Shown here one piece after another: positions 21,872 through 31,929 of a stretch of 64,000 nt of DNA (the first letter of the stretch is position 1; every line of letters begins with the position of its first letter). The DNA is taken from positions 237,084,765 through 237,148,764 of the forward strand of contig NC_079147.1 in assembly GCF_945859685.1 (NCBI RefSeq), in the 5' to 3' direction. The translations under genes and the position numbers were made by a program. Under the pieces are notes generated by a model. That model was not told where the DNA came from and made no database searches. It saw only the letters and a program-made list of their open reading frames with translations. This stretch comes from Eupeodes corollae (lineage: Eukaryota > Arthropoda > Insecta > Diptera > Syrphidae).

Positions 21872-22538
21872 ATGTGTCTCCAGGCAGCAGTAAAACTTCA
21901 AAATGCCGTCGACACAGTAAGAGCTTGGACCGAAAAGTGGAGTATCAAACTCAATGAAACAAAATCTTCACATATAAACTTTTCAAATAAAAAGATAAAC
22001 AATATTCCAATAATCATTAATAATCAAGCTGTACCTTACGCCAATACGGCCAAATACCTTGAAATGACTTTAGATGCAAAGCTTAAGTGGAAAGAGCACA
22101 TCAAAAAGAAAAGAGAAGAACTAAACTTGAAATATAGAAAAATGTACTGGTTGCTTGGTAACAACTCTGATTTATCAATCCAAAACAAAATAATGCTGTA
22201 TAATCAAGTACTAAAGCCTGTTTGGACCTGTGGAATCCAATTATGGGGCTGTACAAAGAAAACAAATACCGAAATCATCTAAAAATTTCCAAAACAAAGT
22301 CCTTCGTGGAATAGTTAATGCATCTTGGTACATAAGAAATACCGATCTACATCGTGACTTACAAATAAAAATGGTTACAGAAGTTGTTAAAAAATACGCT
22401 GTATCGCACAACCAGAGACTGCAAAGTCATACTAATTCTAAAATGGAGTCCGTCTTGAATATAAGAAACCATGTTCGGAGATTAAGAAGAACCAAGCCTC
22501 ATGAGCGTATGGTCTTAAAAAACATTGGGAAGTATTAA
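21872..22538 (+). pseudogene. Jockey ORF2 C-terminal part (post-palm RT region)
   Basis: The open frame 21872-22282 reads VRAWTEKWSIKLNETKSSHI, YANTAKYLEMTLDAKLKWKE and LLGNNSDLSIQNKIMLYNQV, then a frame change at about 22275 continues with a second block (22230-22538) ending in KPHERMVLKNIGKY. These are the thumb and C-terminal segments of jockey-clade RTs (KLGIQLWGC-type WG.Q.WG block, followed by HxRLxxH). The palm Asp pair lies upstream and is mutated. Confidence 0.82.
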
Positions 22539-23029
22539 AAGTGTTAAACTTCCCCCAAAGTGATTATACAAAGCTAAGAAAGAAAAATCTGGAGTCGATC
22601 CCTCAAAATTGCTACTGATGAAGAGTTGGTTTGAGTGATTAAGAGTCCCACACTACTTGGTGTCGGATACTGCCAAGTGTCTTTTTAAGATTTCCTCCTG
22701 TCAAAAAAAAAAAAAACATTTTTGATCCCGAAATTTTAAGTCGAATACCCATTTTGGAAAAATTTTGAAAACTATCACGTCGTTTTGCAAGATGCCAAGA
22801 ACGTTATTTACAAAATTATTTTTTTTTCGTAAAACATTCATGGTAAAAAATATTACTTTACAAGCTGGGATGCGACCTACACTGTTAAGTTCCCATCCCG
22901 TCTGACAATTTGTCTTGCTTAAAAGTTTGTAGGTTTTCGTGTTGGCTTAAAAAAGTTGTCAGTTGAATTATTCTTAAAAATGTTTAAATTACCAACAATA
23001 TTTTTCATATAAAGAAATAGTTTAGTTTG

Positions 23030-24000
23030 AAAATTTAGTTTTGTTTAACAAATTTTTAGTCGAAAACAAATTTTTACCAATTTTAGTAGCATTTCTTAAA
23101 TATTTACAAATTAAATGAACGAAAATAATTTAAGAGATATCAAGAACCGAACATCAATTTTTACCAAATTTGAGTAGGTACCTACTATTTATTTTGATCT
23201 TATTTTTCTTATGAAAAAAAACGACTGTTGGATTTTTATAAAAAGAAAAAACTACTGAATATCGAAAAAAATATTTTCGGTGAAATACAAAAAGTTAAGG
23301 AGCTATTCGAGTCGAAAGTAAATTTTTATCAAGTTTTAGTACTGGTTTTTTAAGGATATAAGAATTTTCTATTGTCAATTCCAATTTTCTCAAAACTTTT
23401 CTAAATATTGAAAACAATATTTTTTATAAGTGAAAATTAATTGGAGCTATAATCTCAAATTTTTGAAGAATTATTTGTGTCGAAAATCAATTTTTACCAA
23501 CTTTTGTTAGGTTTTTAATTTTCTGTAAAAAAAACTCTCATTTCAATTTTTCTCAAAATTTAACTGAATGTTGACAACAATATTAAAATAAAAAAAGTAG
23601 TTTAAAGCCAGTATCTCACAGTTTTGAAAAGATATTTAAGTCGAAAATCAATCTTTACCAAATTTTATTAATTTTTTTGTTTAGGTTTTTATTTTTTGTA
23701 AAAAAAACTGTTGATTCGATTTTTCTCAAAAATTTTCCGAATGTTGAAAAAATTATTTCTGATAATCAAAATCAATTTTTTTTACCAATGTTTGTTAAAT
23801 TTTCTTTTAAGTTTTTATTTTTTGTAAAAAAAAATTTCAATTCGATTATTCTCAAAATTTTACCCAATATTGAAAACAATATTTCTTACAAGATAAAATA
23901 AGTTTGAAGCCATTATCTCAAGGTTTTAAAAAGATATTTAACTCGATATTCAATTTTTACCAACTTTGAGTAATGCTTTTTTACGTTTTTATTTTTTATG
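23030..24000. repeat. Diverged tandem array, unit about 165 bp, very AT-rich
   Basis: The phrase TCGAAAATCAATTTTTACCAA recurs at about 23071, 23158, 23323, 23491, 23652, 23778 and 23953, mostly 160-175 bp apart with one short and one very short spacing. Each unit also carries TTTTTATTTTTTGTAAAAAAA, ATTCGATTTTTCTCAAAA, TTGAAAACAATATT and AGATATTTAAGTCG. Units are visibly diverged, so the array is old or not being homogenised. It runs directly into the dispersed repeat at 24000-24570. The ORFs across it (23677-23901 etc.) are repeat artefacts. Confidence 0.82.
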
Positions 24001-24570
24001 AAAAATAACTGTCAATTTAATTTTTTTTTTTAATTTTAACAGATGACAAAAACAATATTTTTCGTTGCACATAATTGTTTTAGAGATTAAATCATTTTTT
24101 ATTCGTAAAGTTTTGAACGTGACAAATTTTTGTTCAATTTTTTTGATTTTTAAAAAATCCGTTAATTCGATTTTTCCTAAAATATACTGGTTTGGTATCA
24201 CGTTACAATATATGTATAATATAAAATGTATTCAAGCCTCTAGCGTCATTGAATCATGAGATATTTAGGTTTAACTAAAATGTTCACCTTTTTTTTAAAG
24301 TGCTATGGTAAAAAACCTCTAACGCAATATTCTTGAGAGTCCTTTCTGCATCTTACTGTATAACAAAATTTATTTGAATTCGATATGTCTTCTGGTTCTT
24401 GAGCTATGGACGACGAAAATAAACGTCGGGAACGTACGTACACACACATGCCCAGACATCTTTCAAAATCTTTTAGTTCGACTTTAGTAACGCTGAAACG
24501 TCGAGCAATGTCAAAATTTGCAATTCGACAAATCGGACCCATTACAATAACTTCTTATGGGAAGTTAATA
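24000..24570 (-). repeat. Dispersed repeat joined to the tandem array (same family as 54.2 kb)
   Basis: In reverse this reads AAGTTATTGTAATGGGTCCG, GACATTGCTCGACGTTTCAG, then a GTGTGTGTACGTACG run, CGTCGTCCATAGCTCAAGAA and CAGAAGACATATCGAATTCA. The plus-strand region 54210-54430 carries the same ordered blocks (CAAGTTATTGCAATCGGTC, GACATTTCTCGACGTTTCG, ATGTATGCGTGTACG, GTCGGCCATATCTCAAAA, CAGATATCGACTTCA). The family seems to be an undetermined element whose tail consists of the ~165-bp tandem units. No coding sequence is visible. The class (satellite-bearing Helitron or MITE) is open. Confidence 0.65.
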
Positions 24571-25545
24571 ATATATCATCTAAGGTTTTTTTTTAATACA
24601 ACTTTTTATAAATGGAAAAAAAAAAAACAAACTGTTAGGCTTTTTTTTAAGCTATGTAAATTCATGAAGTGTATTTTTTTTTAAATAAAATTCGTTGGGA
24701 TTTTCAAACTTAACAATCAATAACTTCAAAAAAATATTCATTAGTTGTAAGCCAAAAATAAACCTTGGAAGAAAGCTGAAGTGTGCTAAAACAGTTCTTA
24801 ACAGAAGATCTCAAAGCGGTAAAATCAAGTTTATTTTTTCTCATTACGAATCCAGATTTTTGTACTACATTGAAAAAACTATAAAAATATTGCTGGAAAC
24901 AGTTATTTTTGAGTTTGAGTTAAACTAAAATCATCGTTCGGATTCTGAATCTACACATTAAATTTTACACTGAAACGAGTTATTGCAAACCTTAAAGGAA
25001 TTAAATTCAAGGTTTTTCAAAACTTCAGATAAAATAAAGTGAAGTAAGATACTAAAATGATTAAAGCTGCACCTAGCCCAAGTCAAATTAGTTTGAAAAA
25101 CCCGTTTATAGTTGTCCCTAACATTTTGAAAGTATCATATTTTAAAAACCTGATGCTATGTTAAATTAAACGGCGGAATTTAAATTCAGGAGATCTTAAT
25201 GAGTTTGAATATTAAATTGACTGTAAATTGTTTGCAAAAATATTGGACCGTTTTTCTAATAAAATTTTTAACGATAAAAAAACTTGATTTCAATATCTTC
25301 GCCTGTCAAACCTGGTTTAAATTGTGAGATTGAAAATATAAACAGCAACCTCGGAATTTCGGAAATTTATAATTTTTAAAAACTCTTACAAGTAAAAATG
25401 TTGTTTCGTTTAAAGAATAGATTTGAATATTATGGTTAAGTAGGTTTTTGTTACACATAACAACTTCTAGAAACTTTTGTTCAATTCTTTGAACTTTTTT
25501 CATAAGCAAATATTTAAATTCCTACTTTTTAAAAATAATATTGTT
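24571..25545. other. AT-rich DNA, nothing recognised
   Basis: Long A and T runs; ORFs 24695-24928 and 25306-25509 carry no domain. No repeat ends found. Confidence 0.4.
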
Positions 25546-25549
25546 TTAA

Positions 25550-26300
25550 GGGGGTATTCTAGTCTAGAAATTAAAAAAAATCGATTTTTTTTTTCTTTTC
25601 ATATTTTCATAGTTTAACTATTTAAGAATATGTCTACGAGAGGATTTTCCCAAATTCAAACTATTTTCGGAGAAATAAGTATTTTGCTGAGCAGCCATCT
25701 AAATCGGTTGCGCTACAACTAATAGAACAAAAGACATAATGGGGTACTTTAAACGCGTTTTTCTCAGAACTGTCTTTTTGAATCTGATACCCACGATTTC
25801 TCAAGTTCTGCCGAACCGATTTACTTGAAATTTTAAGAGAGTCTTCTTTAGGGACTTGTCTACGTCCGGAACTACGGCCATCCCCAAATTTTCTTTCTTA
25901 CTATTTTTAACAAATCGAAGAGTGTTCAAAAAAATGGTAATTTTTTTGTATTTTTCTTTAGACAGTCGCCATTTTGTAAAAAAAAATGTTTGTAACTTTT
26001 TCGTAGTTCCAGACATTCCGACTTTATTGTAGATTAATTATCTTTTTTAGTTTTTGATTTCAGATTTCTAGGAGAGTTAAAATCGTGGGTATGGTCACGC
26101 ACCAAATTTTTGAGATGCACCACTCCATCAGCTGATAACTAACGGAATTTTGATTTTTGTTTTACTTTTTTATTTTTTTTGTATGCTTCTAATGTGAATA
26201 AATAATGTATCCAAAAATTGATGGTAAAATTGTTGCTTGCTTTTTTCTACAGCACTTCAAAAATTACCTAAAATTCATGTCTCTAGACCAGAATACCCCC
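25550..26300. mobile_element. TTAA-flanked MITE (piggyBac-like target), 751 bp
   Basis: The left end is TTAA (25546-25549) then GGGGGTATTCTAGTCTAGA. The right end, read inward, is TTAA (26301-26304) then GGGGGTATTCTGGTCTAGA. The 19-bp inverted repeats differ by one base, and TTAA is duplicated at both sides, the hallmark target of piggyBac-superfamily elements. The interior is AT-rich and has no transposase, so it is non-autonomous. Unlike most piggyBac ends, which start CCC, this one starts GGGGG, so another TTAA-specific family is possible. The ORF at 26205-26648 straddles the right end and is not a gene. Confidence 0.88.
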
Positions 26301-26304
26301 TTAA

Positions 26305-28580
26305 TAAAGAAATTAATATTGAATAAAGAAAGTTTTTACTATCTAGAAGTCGTGCAAGTTAGCAGCAATGAGGTTATCGTTTGCACGAAAATTTATTGCG
26401 AAGTTGAGAAATTTAAATTGCATTTTATTTTCCTCTGTAATAATATTTTGTATTTTCTTCATCTATACTATCATCAGCACAAGAACTGTTCTTTTCATGA
26501 ACTTGAACTTGACTGCTTAAGTTTTGTTTCATCAGAAAAATTTCAAAGTTTCTCAATAATTTCTTCTGATATTCCAAACATTATCAAAGACGAATTTCTC
26601 AGATTCTTGGTAACAAAAACATGCAATTCAAAGCCACACAACTTATGAATAGTTGTTCTTCTAAAGGATATACTCCTTCTTCGCCATATCAAACAGAATC
26701 TTTTACATTGAAAAACCCACAACTTTTGATTTCTTTGACCCTTCGAGAAGTCGTTTATTGAGAATGTCATTCATTCGAAAATCTTACTTTAAAAGTTGTT
26801 TGTAAAATTGAATAGAATACTGACTCTGGCCAAAATTTCCTCAGAACGACATTATTTTCCCAGGAAAATTTGTACCAATACCACATTAACAATATGAAAT
26901 TACAAAGAAAAGAAAAAACTAGTCTCAAGCATCGTTGATATGACCTACAACTTTGAAAGGCTCATTTTTTCCTGTTAATCACTTTCGTATATATGGTATT
27001 GGGACTTGTCCTTTGCCAACTCTTTCATAAGGAAAGTAGTTCTCCTTTTTTTTGTTTGTTCCTGAGTTATTTCAATTATACTTTCGCTTACATGCACATG
27101 AAAAATAAATGTTTTCAAAGAGCCATTAACGTTTCTTGTTTTCATAATAAATAGACGGTTTGTTCCTCCTTTGTAGCACATATTTCATACACCCAACAGC
27201 AACACATATATAGACTTTCCCATTAAGAACAGCCTTCCTAGATGATGTATGCCCTAAAGTAGGTAGGTAGGTAATGGTGGAAAGCTCGTTAGGTATACCA
27301 AAAACTGAAAGTAAAACATTGATATTTAAAACACTAGCAGCAGCGTCAGCGCAGTGCCTCTGGTTATGTATGTTGAATTAGTCATTTCCAATTTCCCTAT
27401 TTAACCAATTTATATTCTCATTCAAAAAAATAAAACAAAAACAAAAAGAATCCAACAATTTCAAATGATATTCCAAAATACAAAATCTACCTTCAATATT
27501 CTTCTTTTAATTTTATTTTTTTTTTTGTAGATATTTATTAATATTTATCATTGGAGGACACGTTTGGGCTGAACGATGTACTATAGTCATTCAAATTCCA
27601 TCTCTGGGGATGTGATGGTTGTTGGTAGTTGCTATAGCTATAGTCCCGTACCGCCGCCGCCCGCCGCCGACCTTCAAGAGAGAAGAAACTTCTGTTAACA
27701 CAGAAAGCCAATTTTAATTCATCAATTTTCGAAATATATAAATCAATACTATATTCGTTTGTGGTGTTCTCTCCTTTTTAATGAAAAACAAAACAAAAAT
27801 ACTTCCAAATCCTGAACGAAACGAAAAAATAAATACACAATATTTTATTTTATTCTTTTTCCTTATTTATTCAGAAGTAATCAGACATAATGTTTGTATT
27901 CGACGCAAGTTATGAGCTCATAATATTTTATTTACATTCACATTGGAAAAAGAAAATGTCATCATTTATAAAAAACAAAAATTCGGAAAGGGACACATTT
28001 ACTGTTCAAATAAAAATTAAAACAGAAATTCAGAAGTTTCAAAAAAGAAAGAAGTTGGTATTAATTTTGTTGAAATGACAAGTTCGACATGTCTTTAATT
28101 TTATATATTGCATATCTTTACCAAAATTATTTACATTTTTAAGAAAATACAGAACTTTTAATAAGAAAAACAAAACATTTTTCTGAATATTAAATAAGGA
28201 GGTTACACAATTTTCAAATACCTATGTATCAAGGGGTTATTTAATTTCATCAGAACTTTAAGGCATATCAAATTTTCGGAATTGCTGTTGACGTAAACAC
28301 ATCATTTTTTGCATCGAATCTTTTAAAAAAATATTTTAATTAAATACATTTGAGGAAATATAGAAGTTATCGTAATATTTTTTAGAATTATTGAAATTCA
28401 ACACTTCTGAAGAAAATTATTTAAAATAAAATGACAATATTGCAAAAATGTAAACGTTTGGCGATATTTCCTTACACTACTCACCCACACACTAAGAGAT
28501 ATTCCGACAAAAGTTTTCTGATAAGCTTTATCTATACGTCCTAACACTTTTTTAAAAAGTACTCTAAATTTTAAGTGGAG
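26305..28580. other. AT-rich DNA with a small GC-rich CCGCCG patch; no gene
   Basis: At about 27645-27675 there is a CCGCCGCCCGCCGCCG run in an otherwise AT-rich region, and a GTAGGTAGGTAGG run near 27262. The remaining ORFs have no recognisable domain. This may be host intron or intergenic DNA. Confidence 0.4.
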
Positions 28581-28584
28581 AAAA

Positions 28585-28812
28585 AAGTCATTCCACATTC
28601 GTGTAGTACAGCTAAAGAACGAATCTCTGTCTTTACTACGACCGAAGTTGGACTCAGGATATACTGATAAACATTCCTAGAAGCGTGAATGTTACGGTTG
28701 AAATGTTTAAGGGTAGGAATGCAGCTGGCTGGCTAGCACATAATTCGTTGAAATAACGCTTAAGAAACGGTAAGACGAGAAATTTTACGACGTAAATGAA
28801 CCAACTATTATA
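28585..28812 (-). mobile_element. CR1/L2-like LINE, 3' part of an interrupted copy (copy 3)
   Basis: ATTCCACATTCGTGTAGTAC, read in reverse, gives the family's RxTRMWN-like C-terminal motif, followed by AGAAGCGTGAATGTTACGG as in the copy at 31.95 kb. The homologous sequence resumes on the other side of a mariner and a SINE at about 29885 (CAATTTAAATACTCTACGTT matches CAATTTAAATGCTCTACATT at about 32185). So one LINE copy was split by these insertions. Confidence 0.7.
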
Positions 28813-28814
28813 CA

Positions 28815-29767
28815 GGATTTTTCAATTGGGACGCTACAAAAGTAGAGCCACAGGGACATATTTCGTGTCGCTTTTTCGACATTTCTCTTAAGTAAGGTTT
28901 GTCATTTCATAATGGAAAGATATAAAAGCCAACAACGAGTTGAAACTATTAAAATTCACTACCGAAATTCGGAGTCAGTGGTATCAATGTAAAGAGCGCT
29001 ACGTCCAATTTATGGTCGTCATAACCGTCTTAGCAGATCAACAATTGAGCGTCTAGTGGAAACAATTGAATCCACAAGCACAGTACAAAATGTTTCCGTC
29101 CCAGTAAGAGAAAGAAGTGCCCGTAGCGTCGAGAATATTGCTGAACCTGAGGCTTCAGTGGCAGAAAGCCCAAATGTGCCTCTCACAAATCGTTCCCAAG
29201 CGTTGGGCATTTCTGTGACGTTTGTTGTGGCGAATTGTGCGAAAAGATCTTGGCCTACAAAGCCGCTTAAATACCAGAAGCGTCATGAATTGAGCACAGC
29301 AACAACTTGAAGATGATTCGGATTTTCATCGAAAAATGATCTTCAGTGATAAAGCTCATTTCTGGCGGCATTGGGCAGGCAGCAATCTACACGTACTCCA
29401 TGAGTCATCATTATATCCCGAAAAAATTAAGGCTTGGTGTGGTTTATAGGCCAGCGGCGTCATTGGGCCGAACTTCTTCCCTAATGATCAAGACCGACAC
29501 GTGACTGTGAATGGGGATCGCTACCGTTCAATGATAACTGAATATTTTTGGCCGAAATTGGATGATATAGACTTGGAGAACACGTTTTTCTAACAGGACG
29601 GGGCCACTAGCCACATAGCGATTGTCACAATCAATTTATTGGAAACCAAGTTTGAAGAACATGTTATCTCACCAAATGGTCAAGTCGCTTGGGCGAACGC
29701 GAAATTGCAGCAGTATTGGCAGATTTATGCTTGAAAACCGTCGAAAAATGTTTTCAGCATCTGGATA
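28815..29767 (+). pseudogene. Mariner transposase pseudogene inserted in LINE copy 3
   Basis: The start is at 28914: MERYKSQQRVETIKIHYRNS, then RALRPIYGRHNRLSRSTIER after a stop (first HTH), VPVRERSARSVENIAE (linker), SQALGISVTF (second HTH), then after a frame change FHRKMIFSDKAHFW (first catalytic Asp; Glu to Lys next to it), LYPEKIKAWCGL, SGVIGPNFF, VNGDRYRSMITEYFWPKL, DIDLENTFF and QDGATSH with the second catalytic Asp near 29600. The stretch that should hold PPRSCD and the third Asp (about 29680) is scrambled. At least three stops. The layout matches the rosa-type mariners in this window. The 3' end is cut by the SINE at 29768. Confidence 0.82.
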
Positions 29768-29865
29768 GTACCCCGTGGCATGATGGTCAGGGCGTTAGAC
29801 TGTCATGCGAGAGGTCTTGGGTTCGAACCCTGCCAGTGCTAAAAAAAACTTTTGTAGCGCTCTTA
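29768..29865 (+). mobile_element. tRNA-derived SINE, head only
   Basis: Begins AGTACCCCGTGGCATGATGG (A box), with the perfect B box GGTTCGAACCC near 29820, then an A-rich stretch and GTAGCGCTCTTATTG. The ~200-bp body seen in the copy at 8.66 kb is missing or replaced, so this is a truncated or variant copy. It sits at the 3' edge of the mariner inside LINE copy 3. Confidence 0.75.
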
Positions 29866-29884
29866 TTGAAAAAATCAATTCATA

Positions 29885-30390
29885 TTATCATAAACCAATT
29901 TAAATACTCTACGTTTAAAAATTTGCAGTCAGGGTATTATTAATAAAAATAAAAAAACATTTCAGAGACAGGATGGAGCCCTGTGGCACACCAGCATTGA
30001 TTTTGTGTTTCTTAGACTTAACTCTACCCAATACTACTTTAATTTTTAATCCAAGAAAAAAGGAATTCATCTTCACCAAAGGCACGCATTTTCGAACCCT
30101 ATCAAACGCTTTCGAAATATCAAGCGCCATAATCTTACTTTCCTTGGAAACAATACACTGATTTAATATACTGTTAATTGAAATAAAACATTTTAGTACT
30201 AACGGTTGTAAGAAGCTTTCGATCTTCGAGATATTTCTTGAGCTGGTAATTAATCAGAGTTTTCATGACCTTGGAAAGAAAAAATGTAGGTGCAATAGGT
30301 CGATAATTAGAACTTGACCAGCGGTATTTCGTTACATACAATCAGGAAAATAGATTGGTCCCATATAATCACTAACGCGCTAAAGTACAG
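29885..30390 (-). mobile_element. CR1/L2-like LINE, RT part of interrupted copy 3
   Basis: In reverse: QLKKYLEDRKLL-type sequence near 30230, then MALDISKAFDRVRKCVPLVK (30130 downward), KINAGVPQGSILS (about 29990) and a degraded tail. An internal deletion removes the palm FADD and thumb, joining the PQGS block to the C-terminal sequence at about 29930. It pairs with 28585-28812 across the nested mariner and SINE. Confidence 0.75.
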
Positions 30391-30764
30391 ATGGAGTCAT
30401 ATCACTCACTTACGGACTTTGCAGTATTTGTTGAAGTAATTTTTGGTCATGCATACATTTTACTCGTCGAATATGGCTTTTTCCAGCTTCCTCAGTAGAA
30501 TTATCTTAATAACAACGGAAGGTTACTTCTTTAACCCTGGATAACCTCGTTACAGCTTGAATCAAACAATTCTAACTTGACTATGTTCGGGATTAGTTAA
30601 AAGAATTGTTATAATACGAGAACTTGTGTTTTTCGTCTGCATGATAAAATTAGTAAAAGTTTAGTTTATGAATATGTCATTTCTAGGACCTCATGAGTGA
30701 CATAAGGGACTGTTGTAATCGACCAGCAGTTCTATCAAATTTTACTCCTATTGCAGGAACAATT
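30391..30764. other. AT-rich DNA, possibly decayed upstream LINE sequence
   Basis: No motif I can support; the position suggests the 5' side of the LINE copy 3 but the sequence is too decayed to tell. Confidence 0.3.
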
Positions 30765-31037
30765 CTTGAATGAATTACATCAACAGGTGTTACTGAAATT
30801 CGAATCGTTTTCGTACCGCTCTTAATAGAACCTAGACCAAGAAAACCTGGAGAAGAAAAATTGGTTCAAATTTTACCAACTTTTTTAGGTTGTGGGAGAC
30901 TTGAATGAATTACATCAACAGGTGTTACTGAAATTCGAATCGTTTTCGAACCGCTTTTAATATAACCTAGACCCAGAAAACCTGGAGAAGAAAAATTGGT
31001 TCAAATTTTACGAACTTTTTTGTAGGTTGTGGGAGAC
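30765..31037. repeat. Two-copy tandem duplication, unit about 135 bp
   Basis: CTTGAATGAATTACATCAAC starts copy 1 at 30765 and copy 2 at 30900. Both copies run through GTGTTACTGAAATTCGAATC, ACCTAGAC(C)AAGAAAACCTGG and GGTTGTGGGAGACT with only a few substitutions and a 2-bp length difference. The close similarity indicates a fairly recent duplication. No coding sense. Confidence 0.9.
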
Positions 31038-31091
31038 TAAGTGGAATAATTTAATAGCTGAGTGAATTTTCTTAGAAAATGCGCTTAAAAT

Positions 31092-31306
31092 AAATAAATA
31101 AATTAGGTGGCGCAACAGTCCGTAGAGAACCAGGGCCTAGTGACCTACAACTCTCAACCAATTCTGTAAGCGATGGAGGGGACCCACAGTTTATATGCCG
31201 AATCCAAACGGCTAACCTGAGAAAGCGCTTTTCATGACAAGAATTACTCCTGAACCCAAGACCTCTCGCATGACAGTCAAACGTACTACCCATCATGCCA
31301 CGGGTA
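31092..31306 (-). mobile_element. tRNA-derived SINE with internal deletions
   Basis: Same family as at 8.66 kb: tail AAATAAATAAATAAATTAGG, body from GTGGCGCAACAGTCCG, and the reverse tRNA-like head ending ATCATGCCACGGGTACT. The B-box region near 31245 is shortened (GATCG missing), and about 80 bp of the body are deleted. It lies next to the 3' flank of LINE copy 4. Confidence 0.82.
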
Positions 31307-31929
31307 CTACAGTTCTTAATATTAAGACATTTTATGATAGCTTTGGATAGACGGAAATTAAGATCTGATATTCTGTCCAAGAACACAGAGATATTGGAAA
31401 GGTGTACGCAAGGGCATTTTGTAGAGACATTTTTTTAAGCATATAAATCCAGTGAACTCTTTTTGTTAAAAAATAACTTTTTTTGGAAAAAATCACTTAA
31501 AATCGGGACCCCGTTTATGACATGGGTTTTTTAGAAGTACGTGAGTTTTTCATATAAAATAAATCAGCATTAGTTTATAACATATTTTGAAAACCAAAAA
31601 AATTTAAACCTAAATTTGACAAATTTTTAATATAAAAACCGCATTTTGAAGACATAAGCTTAAGACTCTTCATCTATTAAGAACAACTAGTTCAAAATGG
31701 GAAAGTTGCGGAAAACAACACCAAGGTGTTTTTGGCAATTGATTACCCTCTTATTAGGGGAGACAAATCACACTAGAAAGGAAGTTGCTTTGCAGTTTTT
31801 TTTTTAAATAAACACACACTCAAGGGGATATTACTACCCTTTTTATGCAAAGGAACAGTGTGCCCACTAGGAAGAGGAGAGAGGGTTTAAAAGGAGACGT
31901 GCGTCGGTGCACATTTTTTTGCATTCCTA

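Larger units (their letters stand above)
20910..22716 (+). mobile_element. Jockey-type LINE with ORF1 zinc knuckles, internal deletion, poly(A)
   Basis: ORF1 (gag-like): the frames from about 20940 read VPQCKRCQAFGHNQKYC, then CVKCEGKHATKNC, then CVKCQGNHVLRYRGC, the three-knuckle CCHC arrangement of jockey-clade ORF1 proteins, followed by a charged tail. ORF2 starts at 21432 as MATWNANGLIQH, the normal N-terminus of a jockey endonuclease. After about 100 residues (KARGGSAIFRKESLKHYEV near 21610) a deletion jumps to the end of the RT palm (GVPQGSVLGP-like sequence in shifted frame near 21755, decayed ADG near 21845), then thumb and C-terminus: KLNETKSSHINFSNKKINN, NTAKYLEMTLDAKLKWKEHI, LYNQVLKPVWTCGIQLWGC. 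The element ends in A14 at 22703-22716. Frameshifts and stops show it is dead. Confidence 0.88.

Noticed and set aside
23677..23901. 74-residue ORF
   Set aside because: It reads through the ~165-bp AT-rich tandem units and repeats the same low-complexity phrases.
26205..26648. 147-residue ORF
   Set aside because: It straddles the right end of the TTAA MITE and has no recognisable domain.
30765..31037. CRISPR-like repeat
   Set aside because: It is a simple two-copy tandem duplication of about 135 bp without spacers, and the sequence is eukaryotic.
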